A stretch of DNA of 64,000 nt, taken from Phalacrocorax aristotelis. Lineage: Eukaryota; Chordata; Aves; Suliformes; Phalacrocoracidae. The stretch covers positions 58,821,766-58,885,765 of the forward strand of contig NC_134279.1 of NCBI RefSeq assembly GCF_949628215.1. Direction: 5' to 3'. The notes beneath the pieces were generated by a model. It did no database searches, was not told where the DNA came from, and saw nothing but the letters and a program-made list of their open reading frames with translations. The position numbers and the translations under genes were made by a program. Every line of letters starts with the position of its first letter. Within the stretch, counting starts at the first letter, position 1. Below are positions 1 to 13,700 of the stretch, piece after piece.

Positions 1-2282
1 GGTGGTGAAGCACAAGTGAACTTGCTCTTCCAGACCCTGTGTGCAGTTGTTATCTGTAAGAAGTGGAGCTCTTGGTAGGGTTGGCAAGGTGGGGGTGTAG
101 CTTTGCCCACACAAGCATTTACATACAGGTACATAACCATTAACATTTTGCAGCTGAGCAGAGAAGAGACCAGTCTATCCCATTTTTCCTTCTGCAAGCT
201 GGAGGAAAAAGACTTCAGCTATGTATTCAGAATTCTGAAGTGTTTTTTCCCATAATTTTTGACATTAGTATAGGAAAGTTACAAGGAAATTAAGTGTGTC
301 AGTGAAATTGGACCTCACAAATTTTGCTGATTTATTTAATGGTTCCAGTACTTCATCGTTGCTTATTATTGTGGTCCTAATTATGGAAAGAATAATGGTG
401 ATTGATTCCTTATGGCTCTGCTTTGTTCGGTGGTTTCTTTTATAGCTTTCTCTGTCCATTTTATGTTTTCACTTATCAATATTTTTGGACCTCCCCAAAT
501 GAAATTCAGCATTAATATATAGGAGAGGGTATTACAGCTGCAATTGTGCAGCAGAGAACATTATTCTTTGTCAGCATTTTTTAGGCTTTGACATTTGGCT
601 TTGGTCTGATGCAAAATGAGACTTGCACCTTTCAAATGCTTTTGGGGAAAGGCACAAGGGTAGCAGTCTCTGATGGCCAAGTAGGCTGGTGCTCCATCAT
701 GCTCCACGAACAACTAGTGAGACACCCGAAAATGGCCTGTGAAACGCTTACTGGCTCCAACTGTTGCTAATGCCTGACTGCAGACATAGCTGGGAGCTGG
801 CAGGAATTGCCAGTATTCTTAATTGAAATGTTTGTAGCTATAACAGTAAAATTATGAGTTTGTAAAACAATTGTTTTATATAACTTTATATTTATATCCT
901 CTTTCTGCAATTCCTCTCATCTCCTAACCACCAAAGACTAATGGAATACAGAATGGCCTGGGGATTTTTTCTTTGCTTGTTTTGCAGAGGTCATGAATCC
1001 CTTGTAAAAAGCTATGCTAGTGATTGCAGTCCTCTTTTGGGACAGAAGAGGTCCAGGCTGAATTGGACAGATACATGGGCTTTTCCTCGTCCCGAGAGGG
1101 AACTAAAACCCATGATATATGTATCTCAGGTGAATACTCAAGGTACCAAGCTATTCTCTCCTGTAGGAGCCGTTCCATTTTGAATTAAATGTTCATTAGG
1201 TCAGAAAGAGAAAGGAGTTACTCTTTTGCCAGCATTTAACCATAAAATGTCCCTGAAGCCTCTGCCATTAACAGTCATGCCGTTACTCATGAATGGGACT
1301 GATGAACAGATTCCTTGATCTTATGTATGCCTTTTTCTTGTAAAAATGCTATTCTTACTGTCTGTGAATCTTTGGAGAGTTACAGTTTAGTGTTGGGCTA
1401 AATAGATTTAAAAATGTGATTTCTGTGAGTGGGAGCTTAGATCACTGACCAGCTTCTTGTGGAATCGAATGGAAGCCTTGAAGGTGGTCAGGAGCAGAGT
1501 TTTAAGTGGAAACTCAGCATGGAAAACAGAGCCCACACAGCTGAAATGACAACCTTAGAGGATGCAGATGATATATGGGAACTGGTCTGGGACAAGAAAA
1601 GACTGCCTAGAAAGATGGGTAAAATAAAAATAAACTGTGGATTAGGCCCCATATCTTGGTCTTTTAGGGGACTTCTGTTTATCACAAAACCCTACATTAA
1701 AGAGTGCAGATGTCCTAGGCGGGAGAGGTCGCAGGTCATGGCCAAGGACCCAAGGACTGGTGTCCGCAGCACGCCTGGGAGGGTGCCCGGGCTCCAGTTG
1801 TGCATGTTCTTATCTGTTACTTTCTGCACCCGGTGTCAGATGAACACAAGTTTTTTCTTTTTAAAGGAGCAGTCAACGACTGTGTGACCTTTACAAAGGA
1901 AAATACTTGCAAGTCTCTGATTTTTCTTTTAAGCTTCAGCAGAACTAATTTGGGAAAAAAATTAAAAAGGTCAGAAGGGGAACTAAGAGGAAGATATAAA
2001 AGGAAATAAACATTGAGAGGGAAACCAAGAGAGAAAAGTACAAAAAGGAAATTAACTTTAGTAACTACAGCAGGTCATTTACTCCCCAAATGTTACTCAT
2101 TTATGCCAGAGCTGTAAAGCTAATAACTTTTTTGTTCAAACAGGTTGCATATTCTCCTGTCCAGTGGTTGCTAACTGGCTTCTAAATATAAGGACAAGGG
2201 AGAATATCAAGCTACAATTAAAAATAAAAATAAATTCAAGCTTGCCAATTGCAGCACTGAATATCCCTGTGGCAAGCAGACA
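1..2282. other. Gene-less unique sequence
   Basis: No gene or recognisable transposon is visible. The DNA is AT-leaning with scattered short open frames, the longest of 142 codons at 1459-1887, that show no familiar motif. A 16-bp perfect palindrome TAAAACAATTGTTTTA lies at 863-878, but a palindrome of this size is expected about once by chance in 64 kb. The stretch reads like intergenic or intronic vertebrate DNA. Confidence 0.6.
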
Positions 2283-2311
2283 TACTAACATTTTTTTTTT
2301 TGTATCTGCAG

Positions 2312-2457
2312 TTGACATGAAGAAAAAGTATGTGTCTTTTTCTCTAATTCTGTGCTCAGAAATGACCAGGAGAGAAAGGGTCCTGGCTGAAGCAGCAGAG
2401 AGCAGGCACAGAGCAGGTGGAGAGCAGGAAGAGAAATAGTAAAGCCTGTGAGGAAAG
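2312..2457 (+). other. Candidate exon A (splice-site bounded, function unknown)
   Basis: This is a possible 146-bp exon. Upstream is a textbook acceptor: the branch-point consensus TACTAAC at 2283-2289, an 11-T run at 2291-2301, and CAG ending at 2311, 23 nt after the branch A. The body is rich in GAGAG/AGCAG purine motifs of the exonic-enhancer type. A donor-like AAG|GTAATG follows at 2457/2458. One frame stays open from the acceptor to TAG at 2437-2439, so an internal coding exon is unlikely; a terminal coding, UTR or lncRNA exon would fit. I do not recognise the peptide. This is inference from signals only, and such sites also occur by chance. Confidence 0.25.
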
Positions 2458-3221
2458 GTAATGAGGAAACCTGTGGAGTGAGACAAACAAGAAGCCCTTT
2501 TCGAATGGGGTCCTGGGCTGAAGAGAGAGGCAGTATGCTGCAGTGTGAATGGGGCAGCAGAACTTTTCTGTGCCTCTGAAGAGGGGTATTCATACTCATA
2601 CCTGGGGACATAGATTTTTTTTATTTAGGAAGGGAATTTTGGTAGGAAAGTTGAGTGGAGATAAAGATGCAGATGGAGAGTGTTGGCAGAGGTGGAGTCC
2701 AGGTGACAGAGTACAGGGGATGGATTACAGGGGGTGGGTGGATCTGCCCTGGGGGATCTGCCCATTAGCTCATTTCTACTCTATTCCAAGGCATGCCCAG
2801 CAATGTGATGGGCCTGGCTGGTTTCAACAGCTCCAAGGACACTGAGCACATGTGGCTACGGCTGATTAGGGTATCTCAGAAACTGAGTGTCTTCCACTGT
2901 GTGCATTATTTATTCCTTCACTCACCAGTAGTCGCACGTGGATCGAAGAGAGTGACAGTCCATCTCCCCATTGAGAAGCCCCTATCTTTCTTTGCAATTC
3001 CTTGGGGTGAACTGCACTTTGGGGTTGCCTGCCTGCTCGCTGCCCTCTCCCAGCAGCCCCTCCTGCCTCTGCCCGTCTAGGCTGTTGCTGAGAAACCCCT
3101 CAGGTAGGATCAACCCAGGCACATCTTGTATTTAAAAATAATTTACAGATGTTGTTCATGCCTCACAAGGTCTTCTGAAAGGTTTGCAGACAAAAATCAG
3201 CAGCGGACGATGCCAATACAT

Positions 3222-3265
3222 AATATTAATATTACAATATTACAATATTACAATAATAATATTAA
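3222..3265. repeat. AT-rich short tandem repeat (ATTACAAT)3
   Basis: Three perfect copies of ATTACAAT occupy 3231-3254. They are flanked by AATATTAATATT, a 12-bp perfect palindrome at 3222-3233, and by further AATAAT repeats. This is a simple microsatellite-like tract prone to slippage, with no sign of function. Confidence 0.85.
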
Positions 3266-3697
3266 TGTTACAGACACAGTTTCCCACTGGGAAACTTGGA
3301 AGATGATATGCTTTTAAAACATTTAACAAGATATTGTCATCTCTGCTTTGATTAGCCTATCTGCGGAATGCGTTTTCATAAGGTGCAAAGCTATGTTAGA
3401 TGTGAAACTTATTTTAGTACTCAGTTTCCTTTGTGTGACCCCTTTGACCATTTGGGAATTGGCCATGTGTGAAGATAGGAAATGCAAAATCAAGTGCATT
3501 AGGGGAGCAGCCTAACCTGAGACCTCCTCTTCTCTAGGCTTCCCTCGTGGCTGTGGGTAATGTGGGACCTGGGGGTCGGGAGCTGCAGTGCTCAGCTTTG
3601 CTTTTGTTCATGGTGGCAGAATGTGGGATATTTTGGTTCTGAGTGAGAATGTCTTGATGGAGGAACAAAATCTTCCATCAGAGGCAACTAGGTTTTT

Positions 3698-3719
3698 GGG
3701 GGGGGAGGGGAGGGGGGGG
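3698..3719 (+). repeat. G-rich tract with G-quadruplex potential
   Basis: The plus strand reads G8-A-G4-A-G8. Either G8 run can be split into two G3 stacks, so four stacks with one- or two-base loops are possible. It lies in otherwise ordinary AT-leaning DNA with no neighbouring gene start that I can see. Confidence 0.7.
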
Positions 3720-6700
3720 AAGGATTGTTATCCAAAGCTAATTTCCCATGCAGAAAATAAAATAAAACAGAAGACTTTCAAGCAATTTTGGGCACCATGA
3801 CTCAAAATGAACAGAACGTTTAGACCTGTAACTCTGAGGAAACACGCATAAATTAGGAGCCTGAAATCAGAATTAGGGACCTTAGTATTTTGTCTGATGT
3901 GGGTCTATAAACATAAAACCATAAAGCAACTGCAGAGGCTCTCCTCATTCTGAGCTAGGCAGACTTGTTTTCTCTTTACCTTTACTGGCTTCACTGGTCT
4001 CACTGGGCTTCAAGTATCCTGTGAAAATGGTGTGGTCAAACTGAGGCACTTTCAGAGGGCACACAGCTGCCTCAACCGCTGTCATCTCACCACAGCCCTG
4101 GTCTCCACTGTCCAGTTAAGCTCAATCTAATTCTAAGTCTTGTTTAATAATAACCTCTGATTTATTGATTCCCATGGGCCTTATCTCTCCACTGGCTTGC
4201 ATGCTGCAAGGTCCTCCCAGCGTGCTGGCAGTTTTCACCCAGCTGTAGCTGGCAGCACACTTGCAGAGCTGGGAGAATTAATCTGGTCATCTGTTACTGG
4301 CTCTGCCTTCTCATTCCCTCCTGTGAACTGGTCCCTGACTTGGATTCAGGCCACAGCCCAGTACAAATGGGACTGAAAAATAATAGATTTATCTTAAGAA
4401 AATCACAGAATCAATGCTTTCTTCTGACATAACAGGTCAGCTTCTTAACTTCCTCTGCATCCAACACTTTATAATTTAAGTGGAAATTAAGACTTGCCAT
4501 CTAGTCCCAGCTCTTTGGAGATTTTTTTTAAAAGGTTTTGGGTTTTTTTTAATTATTATTATTATTCTCTAGCTTTCCTTCCATACCTTCTCTGGTTATC
4601 TTAGAGCTCTGTGTTACTATTAACTGTGAAGTCATGGTTACTCCAAAATGTGACTTTTTTTGGCTTCCATTTGTACTGTGTTGGAAAACTGGTGAAACCT
4701 GCCTTTTCTCACAGCAAGGGACTGAACGGGGTCTCCTTGGGATCTCTGCAAGGTGCCTCCTTCACCAAAGCATACACAGGCATACACTCACCTCCTGAGG
4801 ACGCTGGGCTGCAGCTGCTGCCAGCCAGGACTGTGCAGCCAAGGAGAAAGTGGACTGATCATGGGTGTGTAGACCTTAGAGAAAGCCCAAGGAAAACACT
4901 GGACTATGGCAGTCTAAGCACCTGTCTACCAGCTCTAAGTACCTGTCAGAACTTAGCCAGCCAAAACCCACTTTCAAAGGGTTTTTTTCGTATGGAATTC
5001 TGCACTCTGAAGATAATAACATATGCAATATCAGCAATAAAAAATTCACATCACAACAGTAACTAATAAAACTCATTCAAATCAAATGAAAAATAAAAGC
5101 AATGCTGAATGATTATTTTAAAAATGCAGCAAATATAGAGGCATACGTATTTTTTGTTAACCCAATGCAAAAAAAATCTGCATGATGCTACTGCCTGGTT
5201 TTATTCTCCTACTACCAGGTCAGGACCTGATGTTCTTTGCAAGACTTTAATGAATAATATTTTGTGTTTTCCAGGTAAAGATGTTGCATACCGTGCAGTG
5301 GTCCAGTCTCCAGGAAGGTGGAAGTCCCAGACATATGAATGTGCCATAGAGCAGCGCTGAGTGTTTTCTTGCCTTGAGAATCTCCTGAACTGTAAACTGT
5401 GAGTGTCAGGGATTTTTTTGTTTGTTTAAATGTCACTAAATAAAAAAAATCCACTTTTAAAAAAAAATCTGGAAACCAAACTTTAGTCAAAAAAGCATTA
5501 AGGAAAAGCAAGAGTAGGAAAAAATGCAGCTAGGATATCTGTAAGCCTGTAAAGCATCATTACATTAGAAATAGACACCCCTGACAGCAGAGCCATGGCT
5601 ACTTTACCTGCAAGTGTCAAATCCCATCAGCTGTGTAACAGAAATAACAGGTAGAGAGAAAGGAAACAGGCTCAAGATATTTTACTACAATGTCGGTCCC
5701 AGCGCTACTAAAGTTGCCACCGAGAGGATGATTAATTGAACCTAGCGCTAGCAGCTCGTATGGGCAGCAGCAAGGCTTTGGCAGTCTCAAGGGCAGCCTC
5801 CCAGAGTCCAAAAAAACGATTCAAGGGGAAAAAAAATGACTTTGCCCTTTTGTGCCTGGAATCCGGATGTCTGGCAGAGGGGGCAGGGGCGGAAGGGAGT
5901 TGCAGCTCTGCATTGTCCTTCGCTGCTTGCATTACTGACACACCCTGATATCCTTCTGCTGTGCAGATCCCTTTCAGCTGCCTGGTCTTAGCACCTTTGG
6001 CTGAGGAAGGGCTGAATGCTTTCCCACGTAGCGCCCCGGCAGTCCCCTTCCTACCATTGCAACTGAATAAATCTCATGTTTGCAGTGCTTTCTGAAACAT
6101 AGGCTTGATATTCATCTTGATTTTTGAGGGTCTCCCTGGTTTAAACTTTTTCCTAACTTGTCTTTGCGCACCCTCGTTGCGTACTTCCACAGCCTCCTGA
6201 GTGGTTTTGCTGTTGCAGGTGCTGGAGAGCTGCTTGCCTACCACACACTTGTGCTTTCTCCCTCCCTTCATCCCCAGGCGCCAGGCCGTGCCCTGCACAA
6301 TCCTGACTGACCACAGCGTCTGCTCTCCTTCACAGTCCACCCTGCTCTGCCAGGTTGCTCACCGGCGTCACTCCACCCTGCTCCAAATCCTGATGCTCAC
6401 CAAGATGTTCACTTCTATGTAAATTATTTCAGAGCATTCAGGGTCTTCTGGGCGGGGGTTGCAAGCTGGGAAGGCCATGAAGGACATTTTAGTGTTGTAT
6501 ACTACTCAAGGCAAGGAGATACCGCATACACAGGGGTGAGTTGTGCATGAGAAGGCAGCCAAGGTCAGGGCTTTGCAGCTCCAGTGGCAGCATCTCACTG
6601 CTGACCAACTTGAAGTACACTTTTGTACACAAGTCATGGGAGCATATGGCAACACTGATGGAACTGAGCTAATGTAGGTTTAGTTTTAAGCCATATTTTG

Positions 6701-7749
6701 TTCAGGGTTTCTAAGGAGTGGTTGCAAACATAATTCTTTGCCCTTGGCTGTGGAAGGCCTTATGAATTGCACTAACTATTGCTTACAATCACATTTTTTC
6801 TCTCACTGAGCAAGGGTGTGTGGGGAGTTTCCTAAAGAGGCACCATCAAAGTGACAACATCATCACTCATTTTCAGTCAAAAGAAAAGCACTGCTGCCCA
6901 CGGTCCCTCAAAGGCAGGCTGTGGTTCTGCAGCCAGCTGCTGCTGCTCGAGGTGGGTATCCCACCACTGGCTGATGCAGGCTTCCTGCCACTATGCACTC
7001 CAGGCAGACACACCAAATCCCCTGTGCTGAGCATGAGATGAGCATTTTTTGATCCCATCTCATGCCCTCTCCCCCTGTTCACTTGCATTTGGGTTATGGA
7101 GACACTACTGCCCTCCCACCCAGCAACCTGCTGGGACCTGCTGGGGACATTTGTCATCTTGGGTCTGTTTAAGATGGAAGTAGTCCTGCACGGAGCAGTG
7201 ATGAGTACATGGACAAACATAACACTTGCTTCTGAATGCATCCAGTCATCTAAATGAGCCTCTTTGCTCCCCTGTTTTCTAGGTTGATGGTTTTCTTTTT
7301 TGGTTCTCTCCCTGTTATAGCATTACTCTGCAAAATTTCACATCTCTCTTCACATCCTTACATATTTTTTTTTGGCCATTCATAAAAGCTTTGAGCAGTC
7401 TTGGCCTGTGGTTTTAAAGTCTATGTGTGGTAACAGTAGTCAGTAAATGTCATTTTTTTTCAGTGTGTGATCTGTAGTGCTGTGAGGATATTTCTGTATG
7501 GAGCAGTTTCAATGGCCAACTGCCTTTAATAGTCATTATTTACAGAAGTCCTGCCATGAGAGACACTCTTTCACCCCTACTTTTTACATTTCCTTCCATG
7601 TTTTTTTTTTAAATATGTTTTCAGGACATTCTTTTTCAGCAAACCAAACAGATATGGTACATAAATGAAAGGTGACCTTTATGCACAAGGAAAGAGTTCT
7701 CGTGAATTGCAGGAAGTAATAGACTATATGGGAAAAGCACCTCCTGCTC

Positions 7750-7764
7750 TTTTTTTTTTTTTTT
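7750..7764. repeat. Poly-T run (15 T)
   Basis: Fifteen consecutive T residues are visible. There is no recognisable retrocopy body next to it on the minus strand, so it is best treated as a simple homopolymer. Confidence 0.9.
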
Positions 7765-10700
7765 ATGGACAGCGTTTCCCCCAAATTCCAGGACTGTAAA
7801 ACAGAGGCTTAAGTACCAGCCAGAAGCAGACTCCTGAGTATTTCATATTATTTAGCTTTACATAGTTCCCTGCCTTTGTCCATAGACAAAAGGCTGCAGT
7901 CTATTAAATTCTTCTGCTCAATTTGAAACGAAGGCCATATTAAATAGACTTCATTGTGCATTTCTATAGATAGAAAATGCGTTGGGGGTTATCAGAATGC
8001 CTGCTGCAGCCATCTACTGCTATTTGGTATAAGTAAATGCCTATTTAACCAGGCTTTGAAATGGAATATGATTGGCAGAGTAGCATTACTCTCTCCATAT
8101 CCCCATTCCCATCTTTTCACATATTCACTGTGTTTTTCTAATAAACTTAAAATCCAGACTACAGCTTCCAAGATATACCTCCCAGGCCAGCCCTTCTCCC
8201 TCACCATCTCCAATACCTTCCTAATTTCCTTTGATCACACACTCCGGCCTCCCAGTAACCTGGCTCTTCCCTTATGACTGTTCTGCATTACAGACATTCA
8301 TTTACTTCCAGTTGTGCTATTTTTCTTCATCCTGTGATTGTTGCCTCGGTGTCTGGCTAAACCAGCCCAGCTCCACCTGCCAAAACTTTATGCCAAGCGT
8401 ATCCTCTCCTTTCAAATAAAATGGCTCCCGCCCCAGGCTGGCAGGAAGGGGCTCTAATCTATTCCTCCCTGCGAGTGCTGGCTACCATGAATTGGCTGCT
8501 TAGTGCTTCTCCCTCCCTGCTGCTGGTAAAATGTGTTTCATCTCCTTTTCCACCCTCCTAAAAGCCAAATAATGTTTGAGGAAACCCTTATCTTTCGCTT
8601 TTCCCCATATCTGTGTTGTCATGGGTAGAGCTTGTTGAAATACTACCTCTGGGAAACTAGCATTTTTGGGTAGGTTAGCCTTCTTTTCTGACCTAGTCCT
8701 CCCATTTGTTATTCATGATGTGAAGAGAGAAAGAGAGACATAAGAACAAGCTTCACAGTAGGGCATATTCACTGTCACTTGTGCCTCTTGTTTATTAGAA
8801 GCATGTATTTTTTATCTAACAATAAAGGATTGGGTTGGGACGTTTGATCCTTGATAAGATGCTGTGCTTTCTACTGAGAATGAAATTTTCAGATGAGAAT
8901 CACATTCACAAAAACCTCCAAGTCCAAAAATGAAATAGTGAAAAATGAGGAATAAATAATGTGCTTCTAATATGAAATTTGAAGGCGTGCTCTTACTATC
9001 CAGCTGACTCACACTTGCATGTAAGCAACTGCAAGGATATGAGAGTGAGGCAGATTTGTGAAAATACCACAAGCAGCTACTCTGACACCTTCCAGAGGCA
9101 CTATACTATTATAATGTGCTATAACATTTCCAAAATTTTTCCTCCTTGACTCTTACCAAGTGGCATCCTGACCCACATACACCTGTACGTGTCAGGTCTG
9201 TGAGAACTACACACACCACTGGTCACTGGTTTAAGTAAGTATTCTTCATTCTTAGTGTCTACTTTCCTGATGTACTAACTTGAGGCAACTGAGAGAAAGT
9301 GGTAGTTGGTCTTGGTATATCAGATTTTCTAAAGCATTTTCAAATCATTTTCTCAATTTATTCATGTATTAACCATGCTTTCCTGGGCTCATTTTTCATG
9401 GCTGCATGCTCAAAAACTACCACTTCTAAATGAAAACTGCTCAGTGGCATGAATCTCCAGTAACATGGTAGGGAATCAAGCCCAGTGGGACAACAGAAAA
9501 TCAAGATCAGATATATTCCTTTCATCACAAAATGCTCACTTTCAAAAAAACCTGAACAAAACCAAGTCAAAGCAAGGACATATTAACATATTAAACAATT
9601 TCTGAAAATAAGGTCATATGATATAAAACTGTTTTAAAAAATTACTTCATTATTATATGCTAATAACATTGATCTGGGGAAACATTGCTGGAAAAGCTAA
9701 GAAGTTGGAACTGTGTTGTGGGGATGATTTCTTCTACTTTCTGCTAGTGCTCCCATTAACTCAAATGACACCTTCTTCAAGTGTGGTGGTGTGGTGATTC
9801 CTATTAGATTTACTTGATGGTGTACAAAATTCACAGTCATCTGGATTCAGTGGAGGGATTGGTTCCTAGAAGACAGGAAGGCATGAAGCCCAGCAAATAG
9901 AATATTTTTGCGTGCTTTTTGCAAAAGCATGCACCTGGTGCATTTAGGATGGTACACGTCAAGTTGTAATTTCTTTGGTCAGGGGTTTTTCCTCCAGATG
10001 AAGATTAAAGTCTCCAGGGACTCTCTATGGAGGCAACATCATAGCTCAGAATGGCTGTTTCCATCTTGACATTGTGTGGACACATTAATAAGCTTTTTTT
10101 CCTGCTGTTCAGCTTTAGCAAATTTGAACTTTATTTTTATCAAGCTCCTGAATCATTACTATGTATTTAATTACTTTTCCCTGTTTGCTTTTATCTTCCT
10201 TCTACATTTATGGTCAAGGCAATTAGGTACCAAACAGCATCTGCTAGAAAGAAAGGTTGCAGAAGGTACAAGAACAACTTTAATATTCCTGTACTCCTCT
10301 GGTACTTATTCTGTGATAAATCTTACTATGTTTAAAGTAAGATGACTACTTCCAGTATAATGCTCCTAGCTGAATATGATTCTTAATGTGCGTATTTGTT
10401 TATTTGAAAATGTAGGAATTAGTCGTGCTCTTACTTACAGTAGTTTAACACTAATTTCTCCAATGTTTTTCCTGCCTTTGATTTATATTGTTATTTGTGA
10501 AATCAGAATCAGGTCCATGGGGATTGATTCATCCTTTCAAGATACTGCCTATTTCCATTATGGCTGTGAAAGACAGATTCAGTTTAAGAAAAGGTGGTCA
10601 TTATTATGAATCACATCATTTCAGCCCCAATTCAATGTTACGAGAATCACTTTGAGTTGTTCAATTCATTGCAGGCTAGGATAAGAAGACAGGCGTTGTA

Positions 10701-13700
10701 ATGCTCAGCAAACTGCAAACAAAAACGATCACTGAACTCCCCCGAACCAGGACATCTAAGGGTGGCTCTCACAAAAGTCTTTTCCCATGGAGCAAAATGG
10801 AAGGAGAGAGAGAAAACACAAGGTCATCCAAAACTATTTTTTCAGTCTTTCAATGGTTATGTTCTCAAACTTCCCTATTTCACTCTGTGTAGTTTCAACT
10901 CTATGTGGCTGAATGAGATAAGGCAGGGCTTCATGAAACCGAAGAAACAAACTCTGTTTAAAGGGAGAAAGCTGCTGTAACAACACTGAGACAGTTCATG
11001 AATCCATGGAAATTTTGCAGAATTGTTCATATAATATAGAAGCGTTTAATAAAGGAGTTTGTTAAATACTAAATTGTCACTTTGAATTTTTTCAGTACTT
11101 TTGGTTCATCAGCATTTTATTTCAGAATTTCCTTTAACAATATTTAAACCATTCAAAATACTTGAGGTGATCAGACTCACGCTGAAATATTTTAATTAGA
11201 TGTAAGCATTTTGTGATAACAAGCATCCTGACTGGCTTTTGATGGTTGACTGTATTCTTGAATCACCAGAACTTTAAAATAGCTTTTTCAAACTTACATG
11301 ATCTTTTAGAAGTCACAAATGAGAGAAGAAAAAAATTATTTGCTTGATTCACTTCTACAGAGGGATGTTAAAAGTTATGTGAACTGATGGGCTCCTGGGA
11401 ATGGCTTTGGTAGTGAGATGCCCATGATTTTGGGACTTGCAAAATTTACTGTTCAAGGTGATGTTTGGTCTCACTGAAGTTCCTGAAGGTTGGGGAGGTA
11501 CATCTTTGGACCCAGCTGGTGGAGGGGTACCAATGCCAGTGGAAGGCTGAGGGTGTGCTCTTGCACTCAGCACCAAGAGCAGGTGAAGGCATCCCAGACG
11601 GCAGGGACCAGAATCACAACTCTGGCAATGCTTCTGCCTCCTGCCCAACCCATGCCCCACCCCACAGCTCATTTCTGCAGGTGATACGTACCCATACCAA
11701 ACCTTAGAATAAGGGAGCCATCATCCCTGCACACTGCTATGAGTACAGATAGAATTAAACATAATCTTAACATTTTATTCCCATCCCATAACTACTGGCT
11801 ACATTTCCGACATCTGTATCATTTGGCCAGGATGCTTCTTATCCTGCTTCTCATGCATCTGTTTGTCCTGGCACCCCAGTCCCCACTCAAGATGTCAGCA
11901 CTGCAGCCATCAGCACACATAAAATGCATGGCATATTAGTTTTGTAACTGCAGATACGAAGTGGGACAAAATCAATGGGAAAGGTAGAGTGGCATAGCAT
12001 GCCATTAATGGCCTTGGGTTGTAGTACAGCTGATCTTTCATATGGTAAATGATCCAGATCAGGCCACAGAGACCTTTAGAAATGCATAGAGTTTATGGCG
12101 CTCTGGGGTACTTATCCTTAGAAGAAGCAACTGTGGATCTGAATGCATTTTGCAGTGTATCTCAGAGTAACCTGTAGATGTAAGGAAGAACTGCAGGCAC
12201 ACATAGGGCTCAATTTCAGTCTGTACATTGCAAGGCAAAGCAGCTCCTTTTTGGGGGTGACTGCCCAGCCATCCAGTGTTTAGTTTCTGCACCGGTGAAG
12301 AGGCACCACCTAACTAAACAGCAGGTCTGTGTACCTTTGTGGGTCAAGGTCTGTAAGAGTTTCCTGTGGATTTATTGTAAAATAATATAATGCAAAATTG
12401 GTGCAACATGTGCAGGTCTTGTCCTGTTCATATCTATCTTCGGTGTGTCTCTTGCTTTTCTGCTCACCTAAAATCTCCACCATCCAAACAATCTGACAGC
12501 CCATGGTTTAATGAAGTGAAGCTGGGGCTGGAAGTATTTCTATTCATCTACTTTTTCTCCAGCACCTGTAAAGTTAAAGAAACAACAGTGTCCGAAAGGG
12601 CAGGGTCACTGTTCTTACTGCCTCCTTTCCCTGGAGAAGAATGGGACGCAGCTCTCATCTTGGGTTTTTGACTACTTGGGACTACTTTGCAGACACCCCG
12701 TTCTCTTGTTTCCTCCTCTTTTTCTGGGCTTTCTCCTTTTCTGTCACAACTTTGGTGGAAACCTGTTGATATAATAAGGAGAAATATTCACCCGTTTGGA
12801 AAGCACAACCATGTAACCCCCAGGCTTTCATAAGCACGCTGGCATCCTGCACGCCTTCCTCCTGTCTAAACATCCTGTGAAAGGCTTGTAAGCTCAGGGA
12901 CCAAAGGGTGCATGAGGATGTAGCTGTCCAGAACCATTAATTTGACCAAGTGCAGAGCCACGTGCATGCAGTGATTAATGATGAACGTATCTTAGAATGA
13001 CAAAATGGTGTGGAAGCTCCCCTGATAGCTGCAATGCCTCAGAGAAAACTGTTTTAATTTATTGTAGGTTTTACACTGATAAATAGTGGTTCCTTTGCAC
13101 AGAGCCCTCCCTCTTTAATTCCTATTTATCTTTTCTGCTGAAAAACGTGGCTGGAGTTTGACTTGATAAAGAAAGGAAATTCTTCAAGAGAGTAAAATGT
13201 CCAGTGTCACTTGGTATCAGATGATAGGAAAGATGACAAACCTACTGAAAATACTTATATATGTCTTTTAACCAGCTGTTAATTTGTGTTCTGTGCAGAA
13301 CACTTTTAACACATTGACGTGGAATGAAAAATAGTTGAAACAAATCCCTGTGTGTACTGAAAGCTAGAAAATCGACTAAATACATAAAATATGGTTTGGT
13401 GGGGGGAAGGTGTTCCCTTACGCTTTTGGCAGATGATTAAATCCATAGAATAGGAACAAATATAGACTTAAACTTCACTGAGAAAGCTGGAAATGTACTG
13501 CTCTGTAATACATTTTTTCTTCCAAGAGAGCACAGTAAACTCCTCTGATGGCTGGATTTTCAGCTTTATAAATAAAACTCACAATACAAAAATCACAAGG
13601 AGGTTCACAAGTCCAGTCTTCTTTTTCTCCATGCCTTTTTGGGTGGTCTCAGAAATTATGTTCTTGATTTTTTCCACCCATAGCAGGGTGGAAACAGGGT

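Larger units (their letters stand above)
2458..7749. other. Gene-less unique sequence with small repeats
   Basis: No recognisable gene. The stretch holds the 8-bp tandem repeat at 3231-3254, the G-rich tract at 3698-3719, an (ATT)5 microsatellite at 4552-4566 and a 151-codon open frame at 4611-5066 without known motifs. A minus-strand frame at 6074-6340 (88 codons) ends in a basic tract containing GRPSK, which superficially resembles an AT-hook. With no splice or family support I do not call it a gene. Confidence 0.55.

Noticed and set aside
4611-5066. 151-codon plus-strand open frame
   Set aside because: No recognisable domain, no splice context, ordinary composition. Treated as chance.
6074-6340. 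Minus-strand 88-codon frame with a basic GRPSK motif resembling an AT-hook
   Set aside because: A single short motif in an otherwise unremarkable peptide. No acceptor/donor pair or family match is evident.
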